NCBI GenBank assembly: GCA_045537915.1
Contig: JAZSQK010000068.1
Location: 1 to 42,016, forward strand
Direction of reading: 5' to 3'
Source: SFWF01 sp045537915
GTDB taxonomy: Bacteria; Bacillota; Clostridia; Oscillospirales; Acutalibacteraceae
DNA length: 42,016 nucleotides
Shown here: piece after piece, positions 16,412-24,724 of the stretch
How the letters are laid out: each line of letters starts with the position of its first letter
Position numbering within the stretch: position 1 is the stretch's first letter
The notes under the pieces: model-generated
The model's database searches: none
The model's input: the letters and a program-made list of their open reading frames with translations, nothing else
What the model was told of the DNA's origin: nothing
Made by a program: the position numbers and the translations under genes

Positions 16412-17551
16412 TTACGATTTTTCAACCGAGCTGCCCCTCGACACCGAAAGTACTATGCCCATTTCTGCAAGAAGAATGACCAACGCCGTTCCGCCGTAGC
16501 TAAAGAAAGGAAGGCTTATTCCTGTGTTTGGAATTGTGTTTGTAACTACCAGAATATTAAGCAGAGCCTGTAGTCCCACCTGGAAAGTAAGGCCCAATGC
16601 AAGAAGTGTTCCGTAGGTATCTTTAGCCCTCGTAGCGATTGTAAAGCCTCTCCAGATAAGTGCGCAGAAAAGACAAATTATGGTCAGTGCGCCAATTATT
16701 CCAAGCTCCTCGCAAACTATTGCAAAAATAAAATCATTATGCGGTTCGGGCACCCAGAGGTATTTCTGTCTTGACTGACCGATTCCCCTTCCCATAAGAC
16801 CGCCCGAGCCAATAGCAAGTAGCGACTGAATTGTCTGGAATCCCTTACCCTTTGGATCAGCCCAAGGGTCAAGCCAATATTTTATTCTGTCCGAACCGTA
16901 GGATACTGCTCCTGAAAGAATTGCAACAGCACCTCCGCCGACACCGACACCCAGACCGACACCTATCCATTTTTTCGGCAGTCCGCCGACTATAAGCAGT
17001 ATAATGCCGATAGCAAATATCAAAAGGGTTGCCGAAAGATGAGGTTCTAATACAACCAGTACGCACGGAACTATCAGCAAAACTACCATTGCCATTATAT
17101 AACGAAGTTTCCTTATCTTCATCGGATTTGATGAAAGCCAACTTGAGAAAAGCACAATGATTGAAAACTTTGCAAACTCAGAGGGTTGAAAACTGAAGCC
17201 GCCTACAGCAAACCATCTTTTAACATCGCTTCCTTGCACCATAGGAGGAAGTATAAGCAAAAGGACAAGCAGTAAATTTGTGCCGATATAAATTATCCAG
17301 GAAAGTTTTTTATAAATGTGATAATCTATCTTTGAAACTCCGAGCATTACCGCAACTCCAAGAACTGCAAACAACGCCTGTCTTGAAATAAATCTGTAGG
17401 AGTTTCCGTAATTTGTATACGAATAGGCATAACTTGCCGAAAAAAGCATTACAAGTCCAATGGATAGCAAAATTAGAACAAATGACAAGAAAGGTATATC
17501 CAACTTACCCTTTTGTATAAAGCCGCTATCCACTTTTTTCTTTTGGGGCAT
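16412..17551 (-). CDS. ftsW: Peptidoglycan polymerase FtsW/SpoVE (SEDS family)
   Basis: 379 aa with about ten membrane segments. SEDS-family hallmarks: FQPSEFAKFSIIV, WADPKGKGFQTIQSLLAIGSGGL, and the C-terminal NTIPNTGISLPFFSYGGTALV. It polymerises lipid II at the septum together with the class B penicillin-binding protein encoded three genes upstream. Sequence alone does not tell vegetative FtsW from sporulation SpoVE; the dcw setting suits either. Confidence 0.93.
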   Translation of the reverse strand: MPQKKKVDSGFIQKGKLDIPFLSFVLILLSIGLVMLFSASYAYSYTNYGNSYRFISRQALFAVLGVAVMLGVSKIDYHIYKKLSWIIYIGTNLLLVLLLILPPMVQGSDVKRWFAVGGFSFQPSEFAKFSIIVLFSSWLSSNPMKIRKLRYIMAMVVLLIVPCVLVVLEPHLSATLLIFAIGIILLIVGGLPKKWIGVGLGVGVGGGAVAILSGAVSYGSDRIKYWLDPWADPKGKGFQTIQSLLAIGSGGLMGRGIGQSRQKYLWVPEPHNDFIFAIVCEELGIIGALTIICLFCALIWRGFTIATRAKDTYGTLLALGLTFQVGLQALLNILVVTNTIPNTGISLPFFSYGGTALVILLAEMGIVLSVSRGSSVEKS

Positions 17552-17585
17552 AAATATACCTCCTCTATCAAAAATTATATCCTAA

Positions 17586-18608
17586 TTACCAGTTTAAAAA
17601 TACCGAGAGAAGTGCAACAAGGCAACCTAACATTGCCGCCGCACTAAACACGAGGCATATTTTTTCCTCGCCCCAGCCGCTCATTTCAAAATGATGATGT
17701 ATCGGACTCATTTTGAATATTCTTTTACCCGTGGTTTTGAAGAAAAACACCTGTAGGACGACCGACAGAGCCTCAAGTATGTAGACTATTCCGAATAATA
17801 GCAGTAAAACAGGTCTTCCGCTTGCAAATCCTAGCGCTACAACCGCACCGCCTAAAAACATAGAGCCTGTATCCCCCATAAACACCTTTGCAGGCTTTGC
17901 ATTCCACATTAAAAAGCCAAGACAAGCGCCGCCCAAGGCTGACGACAGACAGTTAAGGCTTAAAACCCTGGTGCGCCCTGCCAACAGAACAAAGCCACAG
18001 GCAACCACCAGTGTAACGCTTGATGCCAAACCGTCGATACCGTCGGTCAGATTTACAGCATTTACAAGATAGTAAATAAATATAAGTGCTATCGGCCAGA
18101 AAACAAGACCAAAACCGCTTACAATACTGACATCTCCCACAAAGGGTATCCAGGTTGTGTTCATTCCCGACAGTGCAAGGGTTGCCAGATACGCTACCGT
18201 CGCAAGTAACTGCAAAAAGGTCTTTTGCTTTGCGGTAAGCCCCAGATTTCGTTTCTTTACAACCTTAATATAGTCATCCATAAGGCCGATTATTCCACAA
18301 ATTGTCGCAAATACAAGCCCTGCGACAAGGGAAGTAAACCTAAACTCGCCCTTGAGCTCAAGAATGAGGGCGGAATCGGTTGCAAGTGAGAAAACCACCC
18401 CTGCTCCGATACCCGCAATCACCCCTGCGACTATCATAATTCCACCCATTGTGGGTGTTCCCTGTTTACTCTTGTGCCATTTAGGTCCCTCTTCCAGAAT
18501 GGTCTGACCGAATTTTAGCTTTTTAAGATACGGAATGAATGGAAACCCCATTGCAAAACAAACAGCAAATGAAATAATTGCCGAAACAATCGGTGTTAAA
18601 TTACTCAT
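17586..18608 (-). CDS. mraY: Phospho-MurNAc-pentapeptide transferase MraY
   Basis: 340 aa, about ten membrane helices. Signature motifs DDYIKVVKKRNLGLTAKQK, NLTDGIDGLA and the histidine motif SPIHHHFEMSGW are intact. It makes lipid I from UDP-MurNAc-pentapeptide and undecaprenyl phosphate. Three bases separate it from murE. It is slightly longer than the B. subtilis enzyme. Confidence 0.96.
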   Translation of the reverse strand: MSNLTPIVSAIISFAVCFAMGFPFIPYLKKLKFGQTILEEGPKWHKSKQGTPTMGGIMIVAGVIAGIGAGVVFSLATDSALILELKGEFRFTSLVAGLVFATICGIIGLMDDYIKVVKKRNLGLTAKQKTFLQLLATVAYLATLALSGMNTTWIPFVGDVSIVSGFGLVFWPIALIFIYYLVNAVNLTDGIDGLASSVTLVVACGFVLLAGRTRVLSLNCLSSALGGACLGFLMWNAKPAKVFMGDTGSMFLGGAVVALGFASGRPVLLLLFGIVYILEALSVVLQVFFFKTTGKRIFKMSPIHHHFEMSGWGEEKICLVFSAAAMLGCLVALLSVFLNW

Positions 18609-18611
18609 AAT

Positions 18612-20060
18612 TTAATTCTCCTGTTTATCATTACCAAGCAGCAAAAGCGCCTCTTTTACAATCTCTCTTTCGTCGAGATGTATTTTTTCCTTACCGATTA
18701 TCTGATAATCCTCGTGGCCCTTTCCCGCAAGGATAATTATATCATCAGTCTGCGCTTTTTGAACAGCATATTTTATTGCCTCTATTCTGTTTTCTATTAT
18801 AACATAAGGCGTTTTAGTGTTTTCGAGACCTTTGGTAATGTCATCAATAATCTTACTCGGCTCTTCGGTGCGTGGATTATCACTCGTTACAATGACAAAA
18901 TCCGAGTATTTTGCCGCAACTGAAGCCATTATCGGCCGTTTGGATGAATCTCTGTCTCCGCCGCAGCCGAAAAGACAGACAAGCCTTCCCTTTTTAATTT
19001 CTTTAAAGGTAGACAGAATGTTTTTAAGTCCGTCGGGTGTATGAGCATAGTCGATAATTACCGAGAAATCTCTGTCGGTCGCAACGACCTCTGCCCTTCC
19101 CTTTACACCGCTCATACCCTCTAGCGCTTCCGATATCTTTGAAACATCTATTCCGAGCTCCATACAGCAAACCGCAGCGCAAAGAGAGTTGTATACCGAG
19201 AACTTGCCGCCGGTTTTTATTTTCATATGCTTTATAAGATTATAGCCTACGAGCTCATATTCGATGCCGTCGGGTCGCATATTTATATATTTGGCCGAAT
19301 AGGTCGATTCGTTGCTTTTTTCTGAATAGGTAACCGTCTCGCAATCAATTGAACCGACGAGACGTTCGGCGTACTCATCGTCAAGATTTATGACCGCTTT
19401 TTTTGACATTGAAAAAAGCTTCTTTTTTGCCTCAAAATAGTTATCCATCGTGATATGGTAGTCAAGATGGTCCTGAGTAAGATTGGTAAAAGCCGCAACC
19501 TCAAATTCGAGGCCATAAATACGCTTCTGGTCAAGTGCGTGTGAGGATGCTTCCATTACAACATAGTCGCACCCCTCATCCCTCATCTGAGCAAATAATC
19601 TGTTGAGATTGTAGGCATCTGGCGTGGTATTTGCAGATTCATACACCTTATCGCCTATCATATTCTGAATTGTACCGATAACACCCGTCTTATACCCGCA
19701 AAACTCAAGAATTGCCTTTATCATATAGGAAATAGAGGTCTTTCCGTTGGTTCCTGTCACACCGATAAGCTTAAGGCTCTCTGCGGGTCTGCCGAAAAAC
19801 TCTGCCGACATCTTCGCATATGCCGCTCTTGTGTCTTCAACAACGATTTGTCTGTCTATTTCAAGATCTCTTTCGGTAATGACAACCGATGCACCTTTTA
19901 GCAGAGCATCCTTTGCAAAAAGGTGCCCGTCTATCGCATTTCCGCTTATACACACAAACGCAAAGCCCGACTCAACCTTTCTTGAGTCACAGGTAACCCC
20001 TGTTATCTTTTCGTTTGCATAGTGGGTATTTACATCCTTTAATAAATCCTTAAGTAACAT
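18612..20060 (-). CDS. murE: UDP-MurNAc-tripeptide synthetase MurE (mDAP-adding)
   Basis: 482 aa Mur ligase. ATP loop GVTGTNGKTS at about 100-109, the ASSHALDQKR segment at 171-180, and DNPR at 394-397, the family motif for selecting meso-diaminopimelate rather than lysine. It adds the third residue to UDP-MurNAc-dipeptide in the cytosol. No murC, murD or murF gene lies in this cluster, so the other ligases must be encoded elsewhere. Confidence 0.95.
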   Translation of the reverse strand: MLLKDLLKDVNTHYANEKITGVTCDSRKVESGFAFVCISGNAIDGHLFAKDALLKGASVVITERDLEIDRQIVVEDTRAAYAKMSAEFFGRPAESLKLIGVTGTNGKTSISYMIKAILEFCGYKTGVIGTIQNMIGDKVYESANTTPDAYNLNRLFAQMRDEGCDYVVMEASSHALDQKRIYGLEFEVAAFTNLTQDHLDYHITMDNYFEAKKKLFSMSKKAVINLDDEYAERLVGSIDCETVTYSEKSNESTYSAKYINMRPDGIEYELVGYNLIKHMKIKTGGKFSVYNSLCAAVCCMELGIDVSKISEALEGMSGVKGRAEVVATDRDFSVIIDYAHTPDGLKNILSTFKEIKKGRLVCLFGCGGDRDSSKRPIMASVAAKYSDFVIVTSDNPRTEEPSKIIDDITKGLENTKTPYVIIENRIEAIKYAVQKAQTDDIIILAGKGHEDYQIIGKEKIHLDEREIVKEALLLLGNDKQEN

Positions 20061-20082
20061 TGCTAAGCCTTTCTTGATTTTG

Positions 20083-22320
20083 CTATTCTATGGTTGTGTT
20101 CTCTCTGAAATATACCGTAATTACGGTTCCCGCCTTTATTTCACGACCTGCTTCTATCGACTGCTTATAAGCAAAGGATGAACCTGCCGTTCCGATAAAG
20201 TTTCCTGCAAACTCGATATTGAGATTTGCCTCGGCCGCCGCCGTATTTGCCTGACTTACGCTCATTCCGCTAAAATTAGGAACAAGTGTTAACTCAGCCT
20301 CCTGTTCAGAATCGGTGTAAAGTATAACAGTTCCTCCCTGAGAGAGAGAATTTCCGCTTTCGGGAAGCTGAGAAATTACCCTTTCACCGTTTCCAACGAC
20401 CTTTGTTTTAAGATTTAATACAGATATTTTATTTCTAGCAGATGAAATATCATTGCCGACAACACTCGGAACTGTAATTGCAAAACTAGCCAGTTCCTCG
20501 TCGGTGTACTGTGGCTCATAGCCCATATACGGGAGCACGTCAGCCAGAATTTCTGCCGCAACAGGAGCCGCAACCATTCCGCCGTAGTAGCTTGAACCGT
20601 GAGGCTCATCTACCATAACAAGAATTGCAATTTCGGGATCGTCAATCGGCGCAAAGCCTACAAAGGAGGCTATATAAAGCTTCTCACCCGACTGTTGAGA
20701 TTCGCTGACCTTCTCAGAGGTGCCTGTCTTTCCTCCAACCTTATAACCGGGAACATAAGCGTTTTTGGCGCCGCCGTCCTCAATTACGTGTTGCATCATT
20801 ACTCTTATTTTCTCACTAGTTGTCTCACTTATTACCTGTCTGCGAACGGTTGTCTGTCTGCTTTCTACAATATTTCCGTTGCTATCAACAATCTCCTTAA
20901 CAACAAAGGGTTTGAGCAGATATCCGCCGTTGACCGCCGCCGATGCTGCGGTAATTATTTGTATCGGAGTTACCTTGAAGGTCTGACCGAAGGAGGAAGA
21001 TGCTAGTTCGGTCGGACCCATATTCTTCTCTGCATGATATACAGAACCTGATTCTCCGGGTAGGTCAATCCCTGTTTTTGCCGTAAAGCCAAAAGCCTCA
21101 AAGTATTTAGAAAAATCGGCTACGCCGACAAGCTGACCAAGCTGAATGAATATAGGGTTGCAGGAAGATACCATCGCCTGTTGAAGATTTAATGTGCCGT
21201 GTCCGCCTGCCTTGTGGCAGTGGTATACCTGACCTGCTACAAAAATATCCCAACCGCAATGATAGGAATGGCTAAGGTCGGTCAATTGCTCCTCAAGCGC
21301 CATTGAAGCGGTAAAAATTTTGAAAACAGAACCAGGCTCATATGTGTCGGACACCGCTTTATTTCTCCACTGCTTATTAAGCAGCTCGGTACGGTTTGCC
21401 GAATCGCTATTCTCATCAAGCAGAGCCTGGTCTGCCGCAGATAAAACAAAAGGATTATTTGGGTCAAAGTCCCCTTTTACCGCCATACCAAGTATAGCGC
21501 CCGTGTTTACATTCATAATTACACAAGCTCCACGGTTCCCGGCCTTGTTGACCTCTATAGCCTCTTCCAGATATTTTTCTGCTATATACTGAATATAGGA
21601 ATCTACTGTCAGAACAAGCGAATCGCCCTGTTTAGCTTCCTCAACCACCTGATAGGAAAAGGGCATATTTGCTCCAAGCGCATTTTTAGCGGCGACAACT
21701 CTGCCGACAACCCCTGTCAGTTCCTTGTCATAATAGCTTTCAATTCCCGAAAGGCCTTGGTTATCATCTCCCACGAAACCCAGAATTACAGAAGCCAGTG
21801 AATCGTTTGGATAATATCTTTTTGTCGTTTCATCAATACCGATATATTCTCCGAGATCAAGATCCTCATTGTCTGTAATATACTTTCGAATCTTATCTGC
21901 AACCGTCTTATCCACCCTCTTCTTGACAGTAACATAAAAGGTGGATTTTTCGGTGTATTGGTGTATGGTTTCATACTCCATAGAAAGAATTTCGGCAAGT
22001 CCTGAGGAAATAGCCGATTTCACAAGATTTCTTTTGCTTTCGTCCTTTATACTGCTGATACTGTTCGGAATGATATAAACGGTATAGGCTGTATCACTTG
22101 TTGCAAGAATATTCATCTTGGAATCGTATATATTGCCTCTGGGCGCAGAAACCAGTGTATCATACAACTGTTGTTCAGAAGCTAATGACTGATATTTACT
22201 TCCGTTTATTATCATTATGTTTGTTAGTCTGTATCCGGTGACCGAAACAAAAAGAATGACGGTCGCAAAAAGCACAACCAGAATTCTGATTATCATACTT
22301 CTGTTTGCTCTGACCATCAT
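20083..22320 (-). CDS. spoVD: Class B penicillin-binding protein, SpoVD/PBP2x type
   Basis: 745 aa. One N-terminal membrane anchor (residues 10-29), a dimerisation domain with SAPRGNIYD, a transpeptidase domain with S331-V-F-K334, S386-C-N388 and KTGT 531-534, and two C-terminal PASTA domains (about 614-672 and 675-740). It crosslinks peptidoglycan outside the membrane in partnership with FtsW. Two PASTA repeats are more like PBP2x, whereas B. subtilis SpoVD has one; either name is possible. ATG codons at 22320 and 22317 both fit. Confidence 0.92.
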   Translation of the reverse strand: MMVRANRSMIIRILVVLFATVILFVSVTGYRLTNIMIINGSKYQSLASEQQLYDTLVSAPRGNIYDSKMNILATSDTAYTVYIIPNSISSIKDESKRNLVKSAISSGLAEILSMEYETIHQYTEKSTFYVTVKKRVDKTVADKIRKYITDNEDLDLGEYIGIDETTKRYYPNDSLASVILGFVGDDNQGLSGIESYYDKELTGVVGRVVAAKNALGANMPFSYQVVEEAKQGDSLVLTVDSYIQYIAEKYLEEAIEVNKAGNRGACVIMNVNTGAILGMAVKGDFDPNNPFVLSAADQALLDENSDSANRTELLNKQWRNKAVSDTYEPGSVFKIFTASMALEEQLTDLSHSYHCGWDIFVAGQVYHCHKAGGHGTLNLQQAMVSSCNPIFIQLGQLVGVADFSKYFEAFGFTAKTGIDLPGESGSVYHAEKNMGPTELASSSFGQTFKVTPIQIITAASAAVNGGYLLKPFVVKEIVDSNGNIVESRQTTVRRQVISETTSEKIRVMMQHVIEDGGAKNAYVPGYKVGGKTGTSEKVSESQQSGEKLYIASFVGFAPIDDPEIAILVMVDEPHGSSYYGGMVAAPVAAEILADVLPYMGYEPQYTDEELASFAITVPSVVGNDISSARNKISVLNLKTKVVGNGERVISQLPESGNSLSQGGTVILYTDSEQEAELTLVPNFSGMSVSQANTAAAEANLNIEFAGNFIGTAGSSFAYKQSIEAGREIKAGTVITVYFRENTTIE

Positions 22321-22369
22321 TTTTCACGCCCTTCTGATAAAAATTTTAACCCTTAATAAATGCCCGAAA

Positions 22370-22397
22370 ACGAGAGCTCTGAAAACAGAACTCTCGT
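22370..22397. repeat. Intercistronic hairpin between ftsL and spoVD
   Basis: ACGAGAG / CTCTCGT with an inner TCTG / CAGA stem, in the 113-base gap. On the minus strand only four T follow, so it is a weak terminator at best; an attenuator or RNA-processing site is possible. Confidence 0.5.
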
Positions 22398-22433
22398 ATT
22401 ACTTATAACTAAATATATTCGGTTTCAAAAAAA

Positions 22434-22898
22434 CTATTCGTTTTCGGCAGTAAGAATATTGCCATTCGCATCCACAGCCTTATTCGTTTCATTTACTTCA
22501 ATATAAACTATCTGACTTTTATCGGTTTTCTTCATTCCCAAGGCCTTTGCCGCCTCTTCAAGATTGTTAAAGGATATAAGTCTTTCAAACTCCACGTTAA
22601 GTCTTGTTTCTTCACCGCTCAGCGCTGCAAGTTCTGCTTTTGTCTCTATAACCGAAGCGTTTACCTCGGATATCTCAACCCGAAGAGCGATGTTAGCGCA
22701 GATAACGCCTACCATAAAGGCTCCTAACAAAATTATTGAGGAAGCATTTGAAACCTTACGTTTCGCCCTTGTTCTGACCGCCTTTTTCTTTCTGGGCGGC
22801 ATTTTCACGATTTCTGCCGTTTCCTTTTTCTCTTTAGGCATAAACAATTCAAAATCGTATGCCAAAGAATCATTATAATATTTTGAATTGTTTATCAT
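22434..22898 (-). CDS. ftsL: FtsL-like division protein
   Basis: 154 aa. Basic cytosolic N-terminus (PPRKKKAVRTRAKRK), one membrane helix (about residues 54-72) and an external coiled coil (VSEVNASVIETKAELAALSGEETRLNVEFERL-type heptads). This is the size and shape of FtsL, and the position between rsmH and the PBP gene is the standard FtsL slot. Sequence identity in this family is always low, so the call rests on topology and context. Confidence 0.82.
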   Translation of the reverse strand: MINNSKYYNDSLAYDFELFMPKEKKETAEIVKMPPRKKKAVRTRAKRKVSNASSIILLGAFMVGVICANIALRVEISEVNASVIETKAELAALSGEETRLNVEFERLISFNNLEEAAKALGMKKTDKSQIVYIEVNETNKAVDANGNILTAENE

Positions 22899-22925
22899 AA
22901 CTTCTCTCCTTTTTATTATTCCTTA

Positions 22926-23846
22926 TCAAAGTTTTTCAATTATCCTTAATTTTGCGCTTCTGCTTCTGGGATTTTCCTTTAGCTCCCCAACGTCTGCCGT
23001 TATCGGCTTTCGATTAACTAGTCTGCCAACAGGCTTTTTGCCGCATACACAAACAGGAATGTCAGGCGGACAGGTGCAGCCAGTACAAAAATCCTTGAAA
23101 CGAGTTTTTGTTATTCTGTCCTCAAGGGAATGAAAGGTTATTATAGCAAGTCTTCCTTGAGGCTTCAGGCAATCAAATGCGGCTGTTATCCCTTCTTCAA
23201 GTGCACCCAATTCGTCATTCACGGCTATTCTGAGAGCTTGAAAGCATCTTCTTGACGGATTTCCGTCCCTTCTTGCCGCCGCAGGCATACATCCCGAAAT
23301 TATATCAGACAACTGTTCTGTAGTTAATATCGGCTTGTCCCGTCTGATCTCAACTATCTTACGGGCAATCCTAAAACTGAATTTTTCTTCTCCGTACTCT
23401 TCAAAAATTCTTGAGAGTTCTTCGACATCGAGCGTGTTGACCAGGTCGGCAGCGCTCTTTCCTTCCTTACTCATTCTCATATCAAGGGGTGCTGAGCCGT
23501 GATAGGAAAAGCCTCTGTCAGTATTATCGAGCTGATAGGATGAAACTCCTATATCAAGCAAAACTCCGTCAACAAAATCAATTCCCAGTTGATCGAGCAC
23601 GGACCTCATATCACGGTAATTTGATTGAACTACTTTCGCATTAAGTCCTTTAAGTCTTTCGGTTGCAACTCTGACAGCATCAGGATCCTGATCCAAGGCA
23701 ACAAGTCTTCCCTCTTTAAGCTTTGAGGCTATCGCAAAGGAATGTCCTGCGCCCCCTGCAGTACCGTCGACATATATTCCGTTTTCTTTAATGTTTAACC
23801 CGTCGATAGTTTCCTTAAAAAGAACGGGTATATGTTTAAACTCCAT
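22926..23846 (-). CDS. rsmH: 16S rRNA C1402 N4-methyltransferase RsmH
   Basis: 306 aa. SAM-binding DGTAGGAGHS loop, LDIGVSSYQLDN motif, and the RCFQALRIAVNDEL segment are conserved. It methylates C1402 in the decoding centre of 16S rRNA. The stop of mraZ and this start are two bases apart. Formerly mraW. Confidence 0.96.
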   Translation of the reverse strand: MEFKHIPVLFKETIDGLNIKENGIYVDGTAGGAGHSFAIASKLKEGRLVALDQDPDAVRVATERLKGLNAKVVQSNYRDMRSVLDQLGIDFVDGVLLDIGVSSYQLDNTDRGFSYHGSAPLDMRMSKEGKSAADLVNTLDVEELSRIFEEYGEEKFSFRIARKIVEIRRDKPILTTEQLSDIISGCMPAAARRDGNPSRRCFQALRIAVNDELGALEEGITAAFDCLKPQGRLAIITFHSLEDRITKTRFKDFCTGCTCPPDIPVCVCGKKPVGRLVNRKPITADVGELKENPRSRSAKLRIIEKL

Positions 23847-23848
23847 TA

Positions 23849-24286
23849 TTAGTCACCGAGAGTAAAATTAAGCTCATCAATAATGGGAGCGAAATCTTCT
23901 GTCTTGATGCTTTGCTTTTCTTCAGCCCAGACCTCAGCGCTCCAGATCTCAATATTAGTCTTCATACCGACTATTCTTACCTCTGCATCAATACTTGCAA
24001 ATTCACGAAGCTCTGCAGGAATAAGTATTCTGCCCGAAGCATCTATCTCGGCAAAAACCGAACCGTCAGACAAGTAGCGGTACATGTCCTGCATCTTGCT
24101 ATATGGCAACTTGTTGAGTCTTGCGGTAAACTTATCGAACTCTTCGACCGAAAAACCCCAAAGGCACTTCTTGCCGAAAACACCTGTACACAGAACTATG
24201 GTCTGACCGAAATCTTCTTTAAAACGGGACGGAATGAAAATTCGTCCTTTTTTGTCAACCTTATTAAGAGAGCCGCCAATCAGCAC
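23849..24286 (-). CDS. mraZ: Transcriptional regulator MraZ
   Basis: 145 aa with two AbrB-like swapped-hairpin domains: KVDKKGRIFIPSRFKEDFG and EIDASGRILIPAELREFA. It forms a ring and binds repeats before its own gene to control the dcw operon. First gene of the cluster. Confidence 0.96.
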   Translation of the reverse strand: MLIGGSLNKVDKKGRIFIPSRFKEDFGQTIVLCTGVFGKKCLWGFSVEEFDKFTARLNKLPYSKMQDMYRYLSDGSVFAEIDASGRILIPAELREFASIDAEVRIVGMKTNIEIWSAEVWAEEKQSIKTEDFAPIIDELNFTLGD

Positions 24287-24304
24287 AAATTTTCACCTCT
24301 TTTT

Positions 24305-24350
24305 CCCCACTTTTAAACACTTTTATATATTTTTGCGCCATTTTACGCCA
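24305..24350 (-). promoter_or_regulatory. Putative MraZ-binding repeats
   Basis: On the minus strand, GTGGGG, GTGTT, TGGCGC and TGGCGT cores start on a ten-base grid (the CAC/CCA triplets on the plus strand begin at 24308, 24318, 24338 and 24348). MraZ binds direct TGGG-like repeats at about this period in other bacteria. They lie between the mraZ promoter and its start. Confidence 0.6.
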
Positions 24351-24362
24351 CTTCACACTGCT

Positions 24363-24391
24363 ATTATATAGCATGTCGATATAAAATGCAA
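24363..24391 (-). promoter_or_regulatory. mraZ / dcw operon promoter
   Basis: The minus strand reads TTGCAT, 17 bases, TATAAT. The start site would be about 70 bases before mraZ. It is back to back with the tRNA-Leu promoter. Confidence 0.75.
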
Positions 24392-24445
24392 GATTTTTTT
24401 ATAAAAAGTTTAAAATTTTTTTGCGAATTTTTTTGAAAATAATAG

Positions 24446-24474
24446 TTGACATCACTTACCTTCGGTGTTATAAT
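24446..24474 (+). promoter_or_regulatory. Sigma-A promoter of tRNA-Leu
   Basis: TTGACA, 17 bases, TATAAT: perfect consensus, about 33 bases before the tRNA. Confidence 0.92.
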
Positions 24475-24506
24475 AATCGAGCGCCGTAAAAAGCGTGAAA
24501 TCAAAT

Positions 24507-24591
24507 GCGGATGTGCTGGAATAGGCAGACAGGCACGTTTGAGGGGCGTGTGTCAACCGACGTATGGGTTCAAGTCCCATTATCCGCACCA
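24507..24591 (+). tRNA. tRNA-Leu (anticodon GAG)
   Basis: 85 nt with encoded CCA. Acceptor GCGGATG pairs with the 3' TATCCGC (one G-T pair); the anticodon stem CACG/CGTG encloses TTTGAGG, anticodon GAG (reads CTC and CTT). A long variable arm (TGTCAACCGACG region) and the T arm GGGTTCAAGTCCC are present, as in class II tRNAs. Confidence 0.93.
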
Positions 24592-24633
24592 AATAAGAAG
24601 AGTTGACCTTTTGGTTGACTCTTCTTATTTTTT
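24592..24633 (+). terminator. Terminator of tRNA-Leu
   Basis: The stem AATAAGAAGAGT / ACTCTTCTTATT starts right after CCA and ends in a run of T. Confidence 0.85.
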
Positions 24634-24675
24634 GTTGTATTTGGGACTTGAACCCGAGAGGGTCTGACGTAAAGA

Positions 24676-24706
24676 AAAAGAACCGACCAAAAAGTCGGTT
24701 CTTTTC
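24676..24706. terminator. Terminator downstream of mgtE
   Basis: The stem AAAAGAACCGAC / GTCGGTTCTTTT lies about 20 bases beyond the mgtE stop codon on the minus strand, with T-runs on both strands. Confidence 0.8.
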
Positions 24707-24724
24707 AATTTTATTCAGTTGTTC

